A stretch of DNA of 64,000 nt from the NCBI RefSeq assembly GCF_025370935.1, contig NC_133495.1:3037582-3101581 (forward strand). The letters are read 5' to 3'. Below the pieces are notes generated by a model. It did no database searches. It had not been told where the DNA came from and saw only the letters and a program-made list of their open reading frames with translations. This document shows, piece after piece, positions 47,960 through 60,100 of this stretch (position 1 is its first letter; each line of letters starts with the position of its first letter). The stretch is from Choristoneura fumiferana. Lineage: Eukaryota; Arthropoda; Insecta; Lepidoptera; Tortricidae. Both the position numbers and the translations under genes were made by a program.

Positions 47960-48145
47960 CCCTAAGTGTAAGTTTTCGATTACAAAATACATCTCGATCG
48001 CGTTCGCGTTAGAATCTCAATTTATATGGAAACACGAACAGCGCCTCTAGCGGAACGTTTGCGATGTTCGTGTTTCCATAAAAATTGAGATTTTAATGCG
48101 AACGCAATAGAGACGTATCTTGTAACCGAAAACTTACACTAAGGG
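47960..48145. mobile_element. Fold-back MITE, CCCTTAGTGTAAG family, copy with inverted centre
   Basis: Arms as in the other copies, but the centre reads AGCGCCTCTAGCGGAACG where the others read its complement. Confidence 0.75.
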
Positions 48146-48334
48146 CACTGCACCAGTGCACCCGCACCCGCGTGCCGCAAGCGTGCGCCCGCAAAGTGCA
48201 CCCCCGCGCCGTCTAGCGTAGTCCCTGAGGCTTCCCTGAGGAGAACGTGGAAGGGCGATGGACAGTGAGGAGCACAATATGAAGAGCATAGCCTGGCCGT
48301 AGGTTAAGACATTTAAAATTCATCAATTAAACTC

Positions 48335-48835
48335 TATTCTCTTCTGAGGTGGTCCCATTGTCACCAAGTCAAGATCTGATGATGGGATCCTAGGGAAATC
48401 GAAGGCAAACCTCAAAATTTATAGGCACAACTATGGCGATTTTGGCATTTTTAACATTAAGACAAGCATTTACATTCAGAAAGTATCACTTAGTAAACTG
48501 GACCTGATGAAGAAGACCGTAAATGGCCAATGGAACTCGTCAAAGCTAAGTAATGCTCGCGCGTCTATAAACGATCATGATTACTAAACCTAGATAAGCG
48601 ACTAAGAAGAAGCTTTAAGTTAATGATTCTTTCGAACTGATCTGATGCTGAAGCCGGAAGGTAGGCAACGGAACTCTGTTATAAAATAACGTAACTAAGC
48701 CGTGTTTGGGCTTAATGGAATCGTTGTGAGATGTACTTTGGCTATAAGTCACTAAAAAGTGAGAAATAAAGAAAATTTTCAACAAAAAAGTAAAACCGAC
48801 TCCAAAAAAATAAAAAAATGGAACCGACTACTCAA
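48335..48835 (+). repeat. AACCGACTTC dispersed repeat, copy 2
   Basis: Same order of blocks as 130-610 (GAGGTGGTC, CAAGATCTGATGATGGGATC, GATGCTGAAGCCGGAAGGTA, AAACCGACTCC) on the same strand. The first ~130 bases of copy 1 are missing. Confidence 0.7.
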
Positions 48836-49787
48836 AGCTAAAATGACGTTTCATGTGTTACTTCTTTTCTTACATCTCATACATAAAAAGTTAATGTACC
48901 ACAACCGGTAATCATCGAAAAGTTTCGGTAGGTTAGGTACCTATGTGATACATATATAATAAACGTATAAAATGTTAGTTAAGATATGAACGGATCTGTG
49001 ACATACAACACACGTAGGGCTTTTAGGACATTCTAAAAAAGGTAAAATAGGTCTATGTAATAAAAATTGCCCCCTTAGGAGATATTTCGACTTTTTGTAG
49101 ATGTTGATGTTTAAGTTTCCTTTTGATTCTAAGCAAGGCCTGCCTAGAAGCTCAATGCTTATGGAAATGAAATTTTATTTTTGTTTCCAGATATAAAATT
49201 TTATGTTTTATCGATTACTTGCAATTGTCGAAAACCGAAATCAAATCACAGAGTAGCACTAATCGTACTTTGCTGGTCTCATTATTTTTACATTTGACAT
49301 TTCATACTGTCACTTTAGTACCTTGGTTTAATAAACAGAGTAGGTAGGCATTTTAAATCCATTAATTTTCAAAAAATCTCGATCGACTTTCATTTCCGAA
49401 CAATGTTAAACGCTCGATCCCAAAATTACGTTCGAAAATAAGACTACTTACACTGTGAATAGGTACACTGCAAAAACGTGTGGGGTAATGATCATTTGGT
49501 TTTGTTGTCTACGCGATCAATTGTGTTTTTGGTCACGTATTTTTACAACTGCGAGCCTTTCACAGACTTTGCGGTACAGTCAACTACAAAGATAGGCACG
49601 GTTAAACTAACAAAATTATGTATACACGACCATAATGTCAAGTTAATAAAGTCTTGTCTTGTGTACATATTTTTGTAACTTCGACCGCGTCGGTCTCTTT
49701 TGAAGTTAGTTGACTGTACACGCTCAAGATCTTGCTTGACTCGGGAAAAGATGACAATCTTTTACAGCACATGAAAACTAACCAGAT

Positions 49788-49902
49788 GCCGTATTCCCTA
49801 ACGTTTCCGACGCTCGCGATCGCAATCAAATGACAGATTTCGCATACAAAAACTGTCATTTGATTGCGATCGCGAACGTCAGAAACGTTAGGCAAATACG
49901 GC
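49788..49902. mobile_element. Palindromic MITE with GCCGTATT ends
   Basis: CTAACGTTTC, GCGATCGCAATCAAATGACA and their complements around a short loop; ~115 bp. Confidence 0.75.
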
Positions 49903-49962
49903 CTCAAGTTCCGACGTGTGTACAGTAGGTACAATGGTATTCATTTTAAGTGTGTACCGTCA

Positions 49963-50140
49963 TGCAGCAGCTCAACCTCCATACCGTAAGAACACATACA
50001 AATACACACGCTCAACTATCACCACCGCCACCACACTGCACTGACGCGTTTCGAACTCAACCAGAGTTCATCCTCAGAGCTAGTAGCTCAGATCTTAAGG
50101 TCGCGGGTGAGTAAAGTAATTATTTATAGTTCATTTATCA
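49963..50140 (+). repeat. Partial copy of the 14529-15246 element
   Basis: CTGACGCGTTTCGAACTCAA, CAGAGTTCATCCTCAGAG and AAGGTCGCGGGTGAG match one arm of the large inverted repeat. Confidence 0.65.
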
Positions 50141-50704
50141 TTTATCATAAAAGTTAACTCTAAACGTCATCTCTTTAACAGTATTTCTGGTGACGACGCC
50201 GCACCGTGGACATGTGGCGGCTAAGTATCGACGACCGAATGCTCGATTTACTTAGGTACGTCTTCAAATAGTAAACGAATGTTTTGTGAAAACGCCACAC
50301 TGATGGTATGGTACATAGGTAATGACGAAAAACGCAAAACACTTGATATTGAGGACCCAATCACGAAAGGATATCCAGGAACTAGCTTATTTGATCTTAA
50401 TGACGTATGATGAGATGTTAATTCTTGACGCTCGCTTCCATAGAAAAATCCGTTTAGCGGACATAAATGGTCTAAATATTATGTCTAATAGTTGGTTGTA
50501 TGTTAAGTTTAGCAGTAGGTAAGTGTGTTTTCGAGTAGGTACGCTGCATCTCTAATCTTTGTAAGTACCTAATCATGTTTGTTGGAAATTTCTTTTTTTC
50601 TTTCAAAGTGATTTTGTGAAGTGTGAAGAAATTATGTTTGCTTGAGTACCTACATACAACTGAACCAAAGAGTTGGTTAAGTATATGTAGTTCTAGGGCT
50701 CTAG

Positions 50705-50838
50705 GCCCTATAAGTACCTACTACGAAGTGCAAAATTCGAACTGCGTATCTTGCCGTCCCGCCGCTGACGCTTATGTTATATAATGAGAGGGACGGTACG
50801 ATACTAACTACGATTTTCGAATTTCGTGTTAGCCCCCC
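50705..50838. mobile_element. GGGCTACTACGAA palindromic MITE, reverse orientation, decayed
   Basis: CTACTACGAAGTGCAAAATT to TTTCGAATTTCGTGTTAGCC. Confidence 0.6.
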
Positions 50839-50849
50839 AGTTAAGCCTT

Positions 50850-52740
50850 AATTTTCTTTATACTTACAAAAGATGCATTGGGCGAACAACTTATACACCG
50901 TTTAATTTAAGATTTGAATTAACGGTGAAATTGTAACGCACATTAAGTCAGTGTACAGTCACGGTTAAAGATATCTTTCTTTACACTTTACTTTATACCT
51001 TGTCGCTGTCACTTCATGTTTGGAATTTTGTATAAAATGGTCAGAAGGCAAGTGACAAGATACTAAAGTCATAGCAAAGTCAAAGTCTAGAGAACTAACA
51101 TTTTCTTATACATTTTCTTACACTGTGCTAAAGTTTAAATATGTTATTGATCTCGACTGTACCTAATTAAATAACAGTTTATACTATCCTATCGTCGGTA
51201 TCATAGGTATGAGCTCGTAAGATATATACGATGTAATACGAAGAGATCCAACCTTTTTTGAAATTCCGACTACTAGAAAAAGATGGCAAAGGAGGGCTAT
51301 TATGATATCAAGCCGCCTACCTGAGACAATGTTATAGTGTTCCTCTTGTTAGGTATGTTTTTCGTAAGAGCATCTAAGATAATGATATAAGAGAATAATT
51401 ATAATTATGTACTTAATTAGTGTGCGTCAAAGTTACCCAATGGCAATAATTAATTAAAAAACGTGAACGCACGTCGTGCGTAACATACTCATAGGGCATT
51501 TTTACCCCACAACAAAAAACAGACTTTATAAAATGACGTCACGAAACAAAGTCTTGCCATTCGGACTTACTCCACACACCTATCTCTCTCATGCACATTG
51601 AAGCTAAGTGAAATGGCTAACAAGAAACCGGTCCGAATTGTCCCGTGGTCACCATACTGGTTATTAATGCTACAACACTACATCCGTTCCGAACGATGCT
51701 TGCATAGAAAATACACTTGTTGCAACGAATAGAGGCAAAAAGCGGGTGCGGCGAGGTGTGACGAAAAGGGCCGGTCGGGTCATGCATCGCCGAAATGAAC
51801 ATTAGTAAGCTGTTAGCTTAGTATAGCGATAACTAACAATTTTATGGTACTTGCCGAAAAGGAAAAGAAAATAAATGACAGTGAATGCTCTATAGCAGGG
51901 TTCCCAAAGCATGCGTGGTAATCCCTGGTAAGTAAAGTACTTATCCTATCCAAAGGCGCCGCGTGGGAAACTGAGGTGATTTCGTGGAATTTGAGTTGTT
52001 ACTGTATTCGAAAGCCGAACTCTCCGATGTTAATGCGACTGGTTACGGTTGCCATACATACAGTAATGAGCTATCTAGCAAAAAGTAAAGTAAGTTTTAG
52101 GTAAAAAGTTTTTTTTGCTGGCTGTACTGTCAGACAATGTACCTACTATACATTACCTGTATTTAATAATAGAGTGCATGTGCCGATATTTTTACTTTTT
52201 TTTTTAGTTCTTTGGTCGGCTTAAAGCCGATTCCGCGTCGATAGATGTGGGGAAACCCTTATTAGTCTGTTAGTATGTGACTCGGTCGGTATCACATATT
52301 TCACACATTTTTGTGCACCTTCAGTGAATGGTCGCTCGACTATTCTTAAAATGCCAAATACAGAATATTTTAATAAATTTATGCTTAATAATCAATAAAC
52401 AAAGAACAACGGCTAGAAAAAAAACATGAAAATAATCTTAAAATAATATTCAATGTTTTGTTTACCAAATAAAATTAGTCGAAGGAAGAGGCCTGAATTT
52501 GATTGCCATGTACAAAATACTAAAACTATTTTTAAACAGTTTGAGGCCTCTTACATTTTCCATCAGTTTCAAAAAGTCATAAATGTACTTCTGCTCATTT
52601 AAATAATAAATTTCTGGGAATTAAAATTTGAATGAATGGTGAAGTAGCTAAATGAATATTGGAATTTTGCGAAGGCAAAGGAAACTTGGTTATATTTATA
52701 TATGGCAGCACCGTAGTTCACCGTACCGTCATTCGTGACA
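50850..52740. other. No gene seen upstream of eco
   Basis: Low-complexity and AT-rich DNA with a possible hAT fragment (CAGGGTTCCCAAAG at ~51898). No splice-bounded frame is recognised. Confidence 0.4.
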
Positions 52741-52748
52741 GATGTTTA

Positions 52749-52757
52749 CGCGCCAAA
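52749..52757 (-). promoter_or_regulatory. candidate E2F site upstream of eco
   Basis: CGCGCCAAA on the plus strand reads TTTGGCGCG on the minus strand, an exact match to the E2F consensus TTTSGCGCS. It lies 281 bp upstream of the eco ATG in a region free of recognised repeats. eco acts in S phase, so E2F control is plausible, but a single 9-mer can occur by chance. Confidence 0.4.
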
Positions 52758-53037
52758 CAACAATGGTTGCTAGACTTGCTCCGCCAACGTTTAACTGAGT
52801 TGCGTTTACACGTTTTTTAGATACTTTTTGTGTTGTTTTTGGCTATTACTCATCGTGTTATTATTCTTAATGAACTTATGGTTACAATAATTAATGATAT
52901 TTCGTAATTATTTTGTAATTCGAGTTAGTAATTGCATTTGAACGTCTCCAACAGTCAGTTGGTCATGTAACTCGACGCGCGTTAGACCAACCAAGTGTTA
53001 ATTAAGGACTAGTATTTCAACTCGTAGTGTGTGAAAC

Positions 53038-53296
53038 ATGTCTGCGATAACGCCGCGTCGCTCTTCGCGGCTTCCTCACACTCATACGCCGAAAATGTCG
53101 GAGAGGAAAAAGAGCTTGTTCCATAGTGAGGCTGAGGCGTCTAGGGAGTCTTTGACTAAGCACCGGCGGCTGCCCGTGGTTGATAGTGAGAGCGACAGCG
53201 ATGACTGCGACCTAGGCATTATCAGCACCCTGGACTCGAGCTCTGGAGACGAGGTAGACCCAGGCGTACCCAAGACGCCTGAACGGAGGAACTGGC
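53038..53296 (+). CDS. eco: eco exon 1 (start codon exon)
   Basis: The ATG at 53038 follows a long 5' leader without obvious coding content and opens an 86-codon frame plus one base, ending at a good donor (C followed by GTGAGT at 53297). The peptide begins MSAITPRRSSRLP and is basic, then acidic and Ser-rich (DSESDSDD around residues 49-56), like the disordered tails of chromatin proteins. Phase 1 joins to exon 2, giving ..RRNWHGTRSSK.. without a stop. No signal peptide or membrane segment is visible. Assigned to eco because it joins in frame to the recognisable downstream exons. Confidence 0.8.
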
Positions 53297-54140
53297 GTGA
53301 GTTACTTAGTAAATCTTGTATTTGATTGGATTATCTCGATTGTAGTTACTTGAGAACTGCAAAAGTAGGTGGAAACTCCTAATTCTTCAGTTTATTGAGC
53401 ATGTTGATGAATGTACCTACTGTGACAAAACCTCTACAACAATGTGTGATGAATGAACTGACATAATTAGTATCATAATAATTGACCTCATTAGCTATTA
53501 GTTTTACAACTGCAGAATATAAGGTGTTATTAAGGTTGAAACCACCCATGTATTTTGTTCATAGGTACTTGGAATCCAAAAAAAATGAATTCACTCTTTG
53601 TAAGGTTAGGTAACCTTCATGAGCAATGTTTGTTTTCAAAATTTTATTAAATGCTCCATGTATAAATTGTTGTTAAGTTGGAAATAATAAAGAAAAGCCT
53701 GACATATTTTATTTCACCATTGATCAAAGCAGTTTTTTTTTGTATAACAAGGTCAACTAGGTAGCAGCATGTACATTTTCTTTGTTACATTGTTGTTTAT
53801 TGCAAAATCAATGAACACTACCTTGCTCATGTACAGACAAGTGTAAAAATATGTACTTGTTCAAAGTTTCAAAAATAAGTACCACAGACTCTTATTCCGA
53901 AGCAATAAGGCTGTAGTAACATATTTTTGAGTGGTTTGAATAGATACTTATTTTTGCACTTACTGTAGCAAACCTTGTAATTTTTCACTGATTTTTGTGT
54001 AACCCATTCATACCAAAAATTTTGAATTAATTGATCATTGACTGTAATTTAAAAAATAGTCTTGCAGTATTCGATGTTATTTTTTTTTGTTCTCTCCATC
54101 TAATGTATTTTTATGTGTATCGAATATGTGTAAATAAATG

Positions 54141-54175
<35 letters not shown>

Positions 54176-57100
54176 GGGTAAAAAAAAATATCATGGGACA
54201 TGTGCCACCAATTGACCTACTTAGGTCCCAAACAAAACAAAGCTTGTACTATATGGATACTAGGCAATGGATAAACATACTTATATAGATAAACACAAAC
54301 TTAAATACAGATTAAACATCCGAGACCTGAGAACAAACACTTGTATTATTCATACAAATATCTGCCCTGGAAGGGAATCGAACCTGGGACCTCAAGCTTC
54401 ATAGTCAGGTTCTCTAACCACTTGGCTATCCGGTTGTTGCTACAAAAATGTACAAGCTAACCTTGATTCACTAATAGTTAAGTAATAAATTGAACTTTTT
54501 AAATTTTCCTTTTTTATTTATGCAGATGGAACCAGAAGCTCAAAACTCCTCAAGGAATCCAATGACCTCAAGAACTTCATCAAGTCTCCTTTCACACTAA
54601 ACAAGTACCAGACTAGATACTCATGTCCCGACAAAAACTCAGGCTCCCTCTCCACTCCAGTCACTCCTCACATGCAGAACCATCCTGGAACCCCTTCCTC
54701 CACCCACTCCTGTACCAGTATCCACACAACCTCGTCAACCTCCAGCAAGGCCAGAAAAAGCCTTGCATCCCTAATAGCTGATACCGAGAGCTGCAGCAGC
54801 TCTTTAAAGGACCTCAATTTTGACACAGACTCTGGTACAGATACCAAAGAAAACACACCAACAAAATCTGTCAGGCGATCTGTTCGAAAACAGAAATTGA
54901 CGCCGAAATTTCAAAGTTTCAAAGGCATTCTACTAGAACAGAAAAAGAATGTCACACCGCCACCACTTAAAAATGCTGTTGTTTGCTTAACAAAAATGGA
55001 TATGAGCATTCTGTCGCCAACGCAAATGTTGAAAACGCCCAACACGACGGAAGCTAACGTGTCGCCGCCGAAGTTGGGCCACAACAGGCGCTCCGTTGTT
55101 GAGATAGCCGAGAGCCCGAGTCTTGTGATAGTGAGAAGAGTCACAAAAGGCTTCGGAACAATAGCGTTACTGAGTACGGGCCTGTGTCTAAACATCCTAA
55201 ATTAGACGCTAATCCGGCTTCTAAAGCTCGTCTATCGCTTTTCAACAGTGATAAGTTGAAAGAAATTCTTTCTGCTAAGTGCTTCTATGGTAAAAGCAAT
55301 CCAGATTTAAATGCCACTATCACAACTAAACTGTCGAATGCTATTGAAGTTACCAGCACACACCGCCGCCGCCTGTTTACACACTCACACGCACATCGAC
55401 GCAAGAAGAATTCAGGCCAGATTAATTTAGGAGTTAGACACAGAATAAGAAAGCCCAAAGTGTCTAAAAATAAAATGTTGGCAAACAAAAACAATCCATA
55501 CATTAATAAGTCTGACACAGCTATTTTGAATAACAGCAGAGTTTCAAATGTTTCTGCCAACAATTTGAGTATGAACAATGTTTCTATGCTAAGTCAAAAT
55601 TCGTCACAAGAAATTGATGAGAAAGGTAAGCAATTTTATAGTTCAATGACCAGATTGTAATTGTGAAACTTCACAATTGTAATATAGCTGCTCGCGATCA
55701 TAATACTACATAAGTTGTTGATCTTTTACATGTATACTCTTTATCTTTCTTTGCATTTTTTCTTAGGTTCTATACCTCAGCTGGTAAAACGAAACACTTT
55801 CTTGTCCATTTGTTTGCTTGTCTGTATGTTTCTCCATCCATCCGTCTGTCAAGACCCTTTTTGGAGAGCATGGAGGTGCAAAGCTGATATTAATATCAAA
55901 TACTCAAGTCTGCTACTCCTTGAAGCAGTAAAAAAATCAAACTCCTAAGTTAATGCAATCACAACATACAGTTGTTAAAAACAGGCGTTTCCACACCGTT
56001 TGTTAATAATAAAATGAATATAACAAATAAATAGAATTATTTAAAAGATAAAACTGATAAACAAACATTAACACTTACATAACTTTGCATTCCAGACAAA
56101 GCCGATCCCTTTGACAAAGAAAAGCAAACCATAGAAGCTCTTCTCAGTCAATGGACGGAAGAAGAAGTCCCGGAATCTGAGATCCATCGACCAGAGCTCC
56201 CATGTTTCAACAGCACAGTCATCGCGGAAACCAATCAGATCTTCCAGCCAGTGACTGCCATCCCTGTATCTGGAGAAAATGTACCAGATGGGGAGGCAGT
56301 TATTATTGAACTGGGGGCCGATGCTCCTCAGAAGCCAGCTGATGCTGATGTGATGATGACGGAACTGCATAAGACTAGTCATGGAGAGGTGCCAAATGCT
56401 AAGTTCTTGCCTGTTGATGGAGGGTTTATACTTGTTGATGAAAATGCTGTGACAGGTAAGGAATTGGAGTGTTTCAATCAATCAAAGTCAAAGTAGTTTT
56501 ATTAATTTTAGGGGCTGTTTCACCATCCATTGATTAGTGTTAACTGACGGTTAAATGTGATGCCGTCTCCGTCTATTCGAACAAAACAAATAGAGACGGC
56601 ATCACACCTAACCGCTAGTTAACACTAATCAATGGATGGTGAAATAGCCCCTTGTAGTTCGTTTTTTTAGCATTAGAAAGAAGGTGAGCGATCTTGACGT
56701 GTCTTTTTATTGAAAAACACTTTTGAAAAATAAGCCACAGCAAATAGTAACATAACAATTAGCAAGGACATACGACCATTTACATGCTTTTGGTATCATA
56801 AGTAATAGTAAGTACTTTTTTTGTAAAACATTTTTCATTAAAAAGACTCATCAAAATTTTGTTTACCCTTTTTCTAATGCTAAAAAAAACGAAGTATAGA
56901 CCACAACAAGCACTTTTAAATGTCAAATAAATAATCTATGTTAAGTCAGGTCTTCACAGGTGAATTTCATTAATGTTAGCATACAAGACACTCGCGCCAA
57001 ATTTTGTCTAATCCTAGCATTTGAGATTTCAATATTTTATCCCAATCCCGTGGCAATATTGATATAAAAAGTAGCCTATGTATTATTCCAGATGCCCGGT

Positions 57101-60100
57101 TATCTGCATACCAAATTTCGTTGTCTCCTTTTTAAATATTACATTAAATACCTTACAGGCTAATACGCATAATCAATGAAAAACAACTATAATAATTGTA
57201 TATGAAGGAGTAGCAAACGCAAGCACTCACTAAATTTCGCATTTATAATATTAGTAGGATTATTATAGTTCTGTGTTTAAACGTGATGTTTTAGCGCCAA
57301 CTCAAGAAGAGCTGCCGGATCTGGACGAGATCGAACGTGAACTGAAGATGTTGGATGAACAGATACTCCTGATGACTCAGGCCGATAACACTCAAGGGTG
57401 TGCTGTGAATGAGCCACAAATCAACACAGGTAAGCGTAACAAGACTATTCGAAAAGTATTTTGAACACTTGATATTTTATTTGTGTTTATAGCCATCATG
57501 ATCATGGGCGTACCCAGGGGAGGGGCATCTACCCCCCTGGAAATTGATGCTTTACAATATGTATTATGCGTTCATTTTAGAGAACCTCGCAAGGCGAGTG
57601 GTGTGTCCAACAAAACAAGTGTGAGGGTTCTGCCCTAAAATAAAAAGTTACTTTTCTCAAAAATGTCCGTAAAAGTTGACATTATTCTTTACATATCAGA
57701 AGGTGAAGTGCATAGTTTATGGTCAGCGAAAAATTAAAAAGTTAAAAAGATTGCAGGCGCGCTAGCTCGACAATAAAAGTTAAAAAGGCCATGGAAATGT
57801 TGGCACAAGTCGTATACAGCCAAGTCTAATGGCCGGTATCAGATATTTTGTTGGAACTCCGGACTTTTTCTATTGGGTCTGAAATAGCTTGTGGTGTTTT
57901 CGGTGGAAAAATACACCTGCAGTTTATTTGTAATGAAAAAAGGCGGAAAGCATAAGAAAATATTGGAATAAAATTAAATTTTATAATATATTTTGAGAAA
58001 AAGTTTATTCTATTTCAGAATTATTCACCATTTTTGAGAAAAGCTTTATATTAGTCTCGGCTGGAATGGTAATTGCTGGCTTCGTATTAATTAAACGGAC
58101 TCGCAAGCTCGTCCGTTTAATACTCATACTCAGCCAGCAATTGCCTACTTCCAGGCCACGATAATAATCTACTATTCCTCACCTGAGCCAGAAACTAGCC
58201 CCCTTATTCATAAAACTTAACAAGCCTATGTTAACTAACAAATGCTTTGTCCCTTTCTAACAAATACAAATGTCGAAGTGACAGATAAGGACAAACGAAT
58301 TTTAGCGGCATTTTAACTAAAATAGGTTTGATTGTCGTTTATGAATAAGGGGGTTGGTGCGTACTGTAGCGAAGGGCGTTCTTGTGATAATAGGGTAAAT
58401 CGTCAATTACTGGCCACCGTTGGATACGTGGTCACCTTATACTACAAATGAATTCTAGTTACCTATAAACAGAGTTTTTTGTTTGTTTGTTCAGAGAGAT
58501 GGAGGAGGCTTCTACCCAATAGGGGCCATAACAGTAAACTACTTATCAATTAAAAATTTATATATAAACTTATTGTACTGTATGGATATATAAAGCTTTA
58601 ATAATAATAATAAACAGAGTCAATTTTTAGTATAAGCCTATAAGTTGTCAATTACTGGCCACTAAAAATTATTTCTGGTCACCTATAAATAGAATTCATT
58701 TTTAGTATAAGGTGGCCAGTAATTGACAATTTACCCTACACACACCGAGAAAAATTGTGTCCATTACAGTTCATATAGCCTTGAAACACAGAGGGTTATT
58801 AATCGTAAAAGTAATAAAGGCATCCTTTGGTTAAGCAACCCTATCCACGGTTCAAACAGGGTTACCATGACGTAGGTATTGTGTAACGTAGAAGCCTAAC
58901 CAATTCATAATAAAGTAAATTTTAATTTATGTAAAACATAAATAGCATGTGGACTTTGTCATGAAATGGGCAAAACTGGAGGCGTTACTATACTAAGTTG
59001 CAACAAAATGTGTCCAGTTATGACATGTTTTTAACTGCATTTATTACATCTGTCAATGAACATTGACATTTGAAAGGAAATAATGTAAATCATGAGTGAC
59101 GTATTTTTATTTGTTATTTGTCTCCGTAGTTTTTTGGGCTTGGTGTCTCTCAGTTTTGCAATTTTTTTTCGTTTCATAGTCTTTTCTTTCTACTCTGTAT
59201 ATAATGTCAATGTCGTACGATAGCAAATACATGCATCAGTTCTTGGATTCTCATTATACCTAGATTGACGTTTTGACTGAGGAGTAACATGCCTAAATTG
59301 AAACTATGTTGGCATAACAAATATCCCTTGGCACTTCTACTATTGCTATTGCTAGATTAATTACTGTTTTTTAACTGTCGAATTGGCTATTGCTTTACTT
59401 GAAACGTTAGGTAATTAACTAAATGTAAACAAAACAACGTCAATTAGGGTCTTAAATATTGAAATTCCCCCTTTAACTATCTAAACATTAACATTTTTGT
59501 ATTGAAATACACTAGTCTAGTTTGTATTACAATGACAGATAAGTAAAATGTTTAAAATCCTTGAATGTATCAAATCTGGCAGCTGAATTTTGTTTACATT
59601 TTGTTAATTACCTAAACGTTTCAGGTATGGATTATTAATCTACTCGTAAGATTGAGTTTTTTTTTTCAATGTTTGATAAAAAACGGTTCATGCATTTTTG
59701 AGACATTGAACTTTGAAATGAGAGTGTAGAGGGTTTTTTAACTTTTCCATGTTTTGTATACCGACAGGTACAGAACCCTCGTTTCGCAAATTCCGTCCTT
59801 AATACCTAGTTTTCCTTATCTGCAGTTACCACAACCGTAAGTACGGAATTCATGGGCCACCATAGAACCTTTTCAAAGAAAAATCATTACGATTTTCCTT
59901 TTTAATTAATGCGATGTCACTATGACGTTTACTGTGAAATGGGTCCATCGTGGCTCATGAATTAAAGTCATTGACCATACGTTTCGTATTGTTTTAGCAC
60001 CAGAGACGGAGCCGACGAATGACAATGCGGATAAACTGTTCCCTATCTTCAGCAAACCTAACCCTGGATCCAGTACACCTAGCTCTAAAGGTACATAACT

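Noticed and set aside
50182..50254. Possible plus-strand exon between TTTAACAG and GTACGTC
   Set aside because: The only open frame ends in TAG exactly before the donor and the peptide is unrecognised; probably chance.
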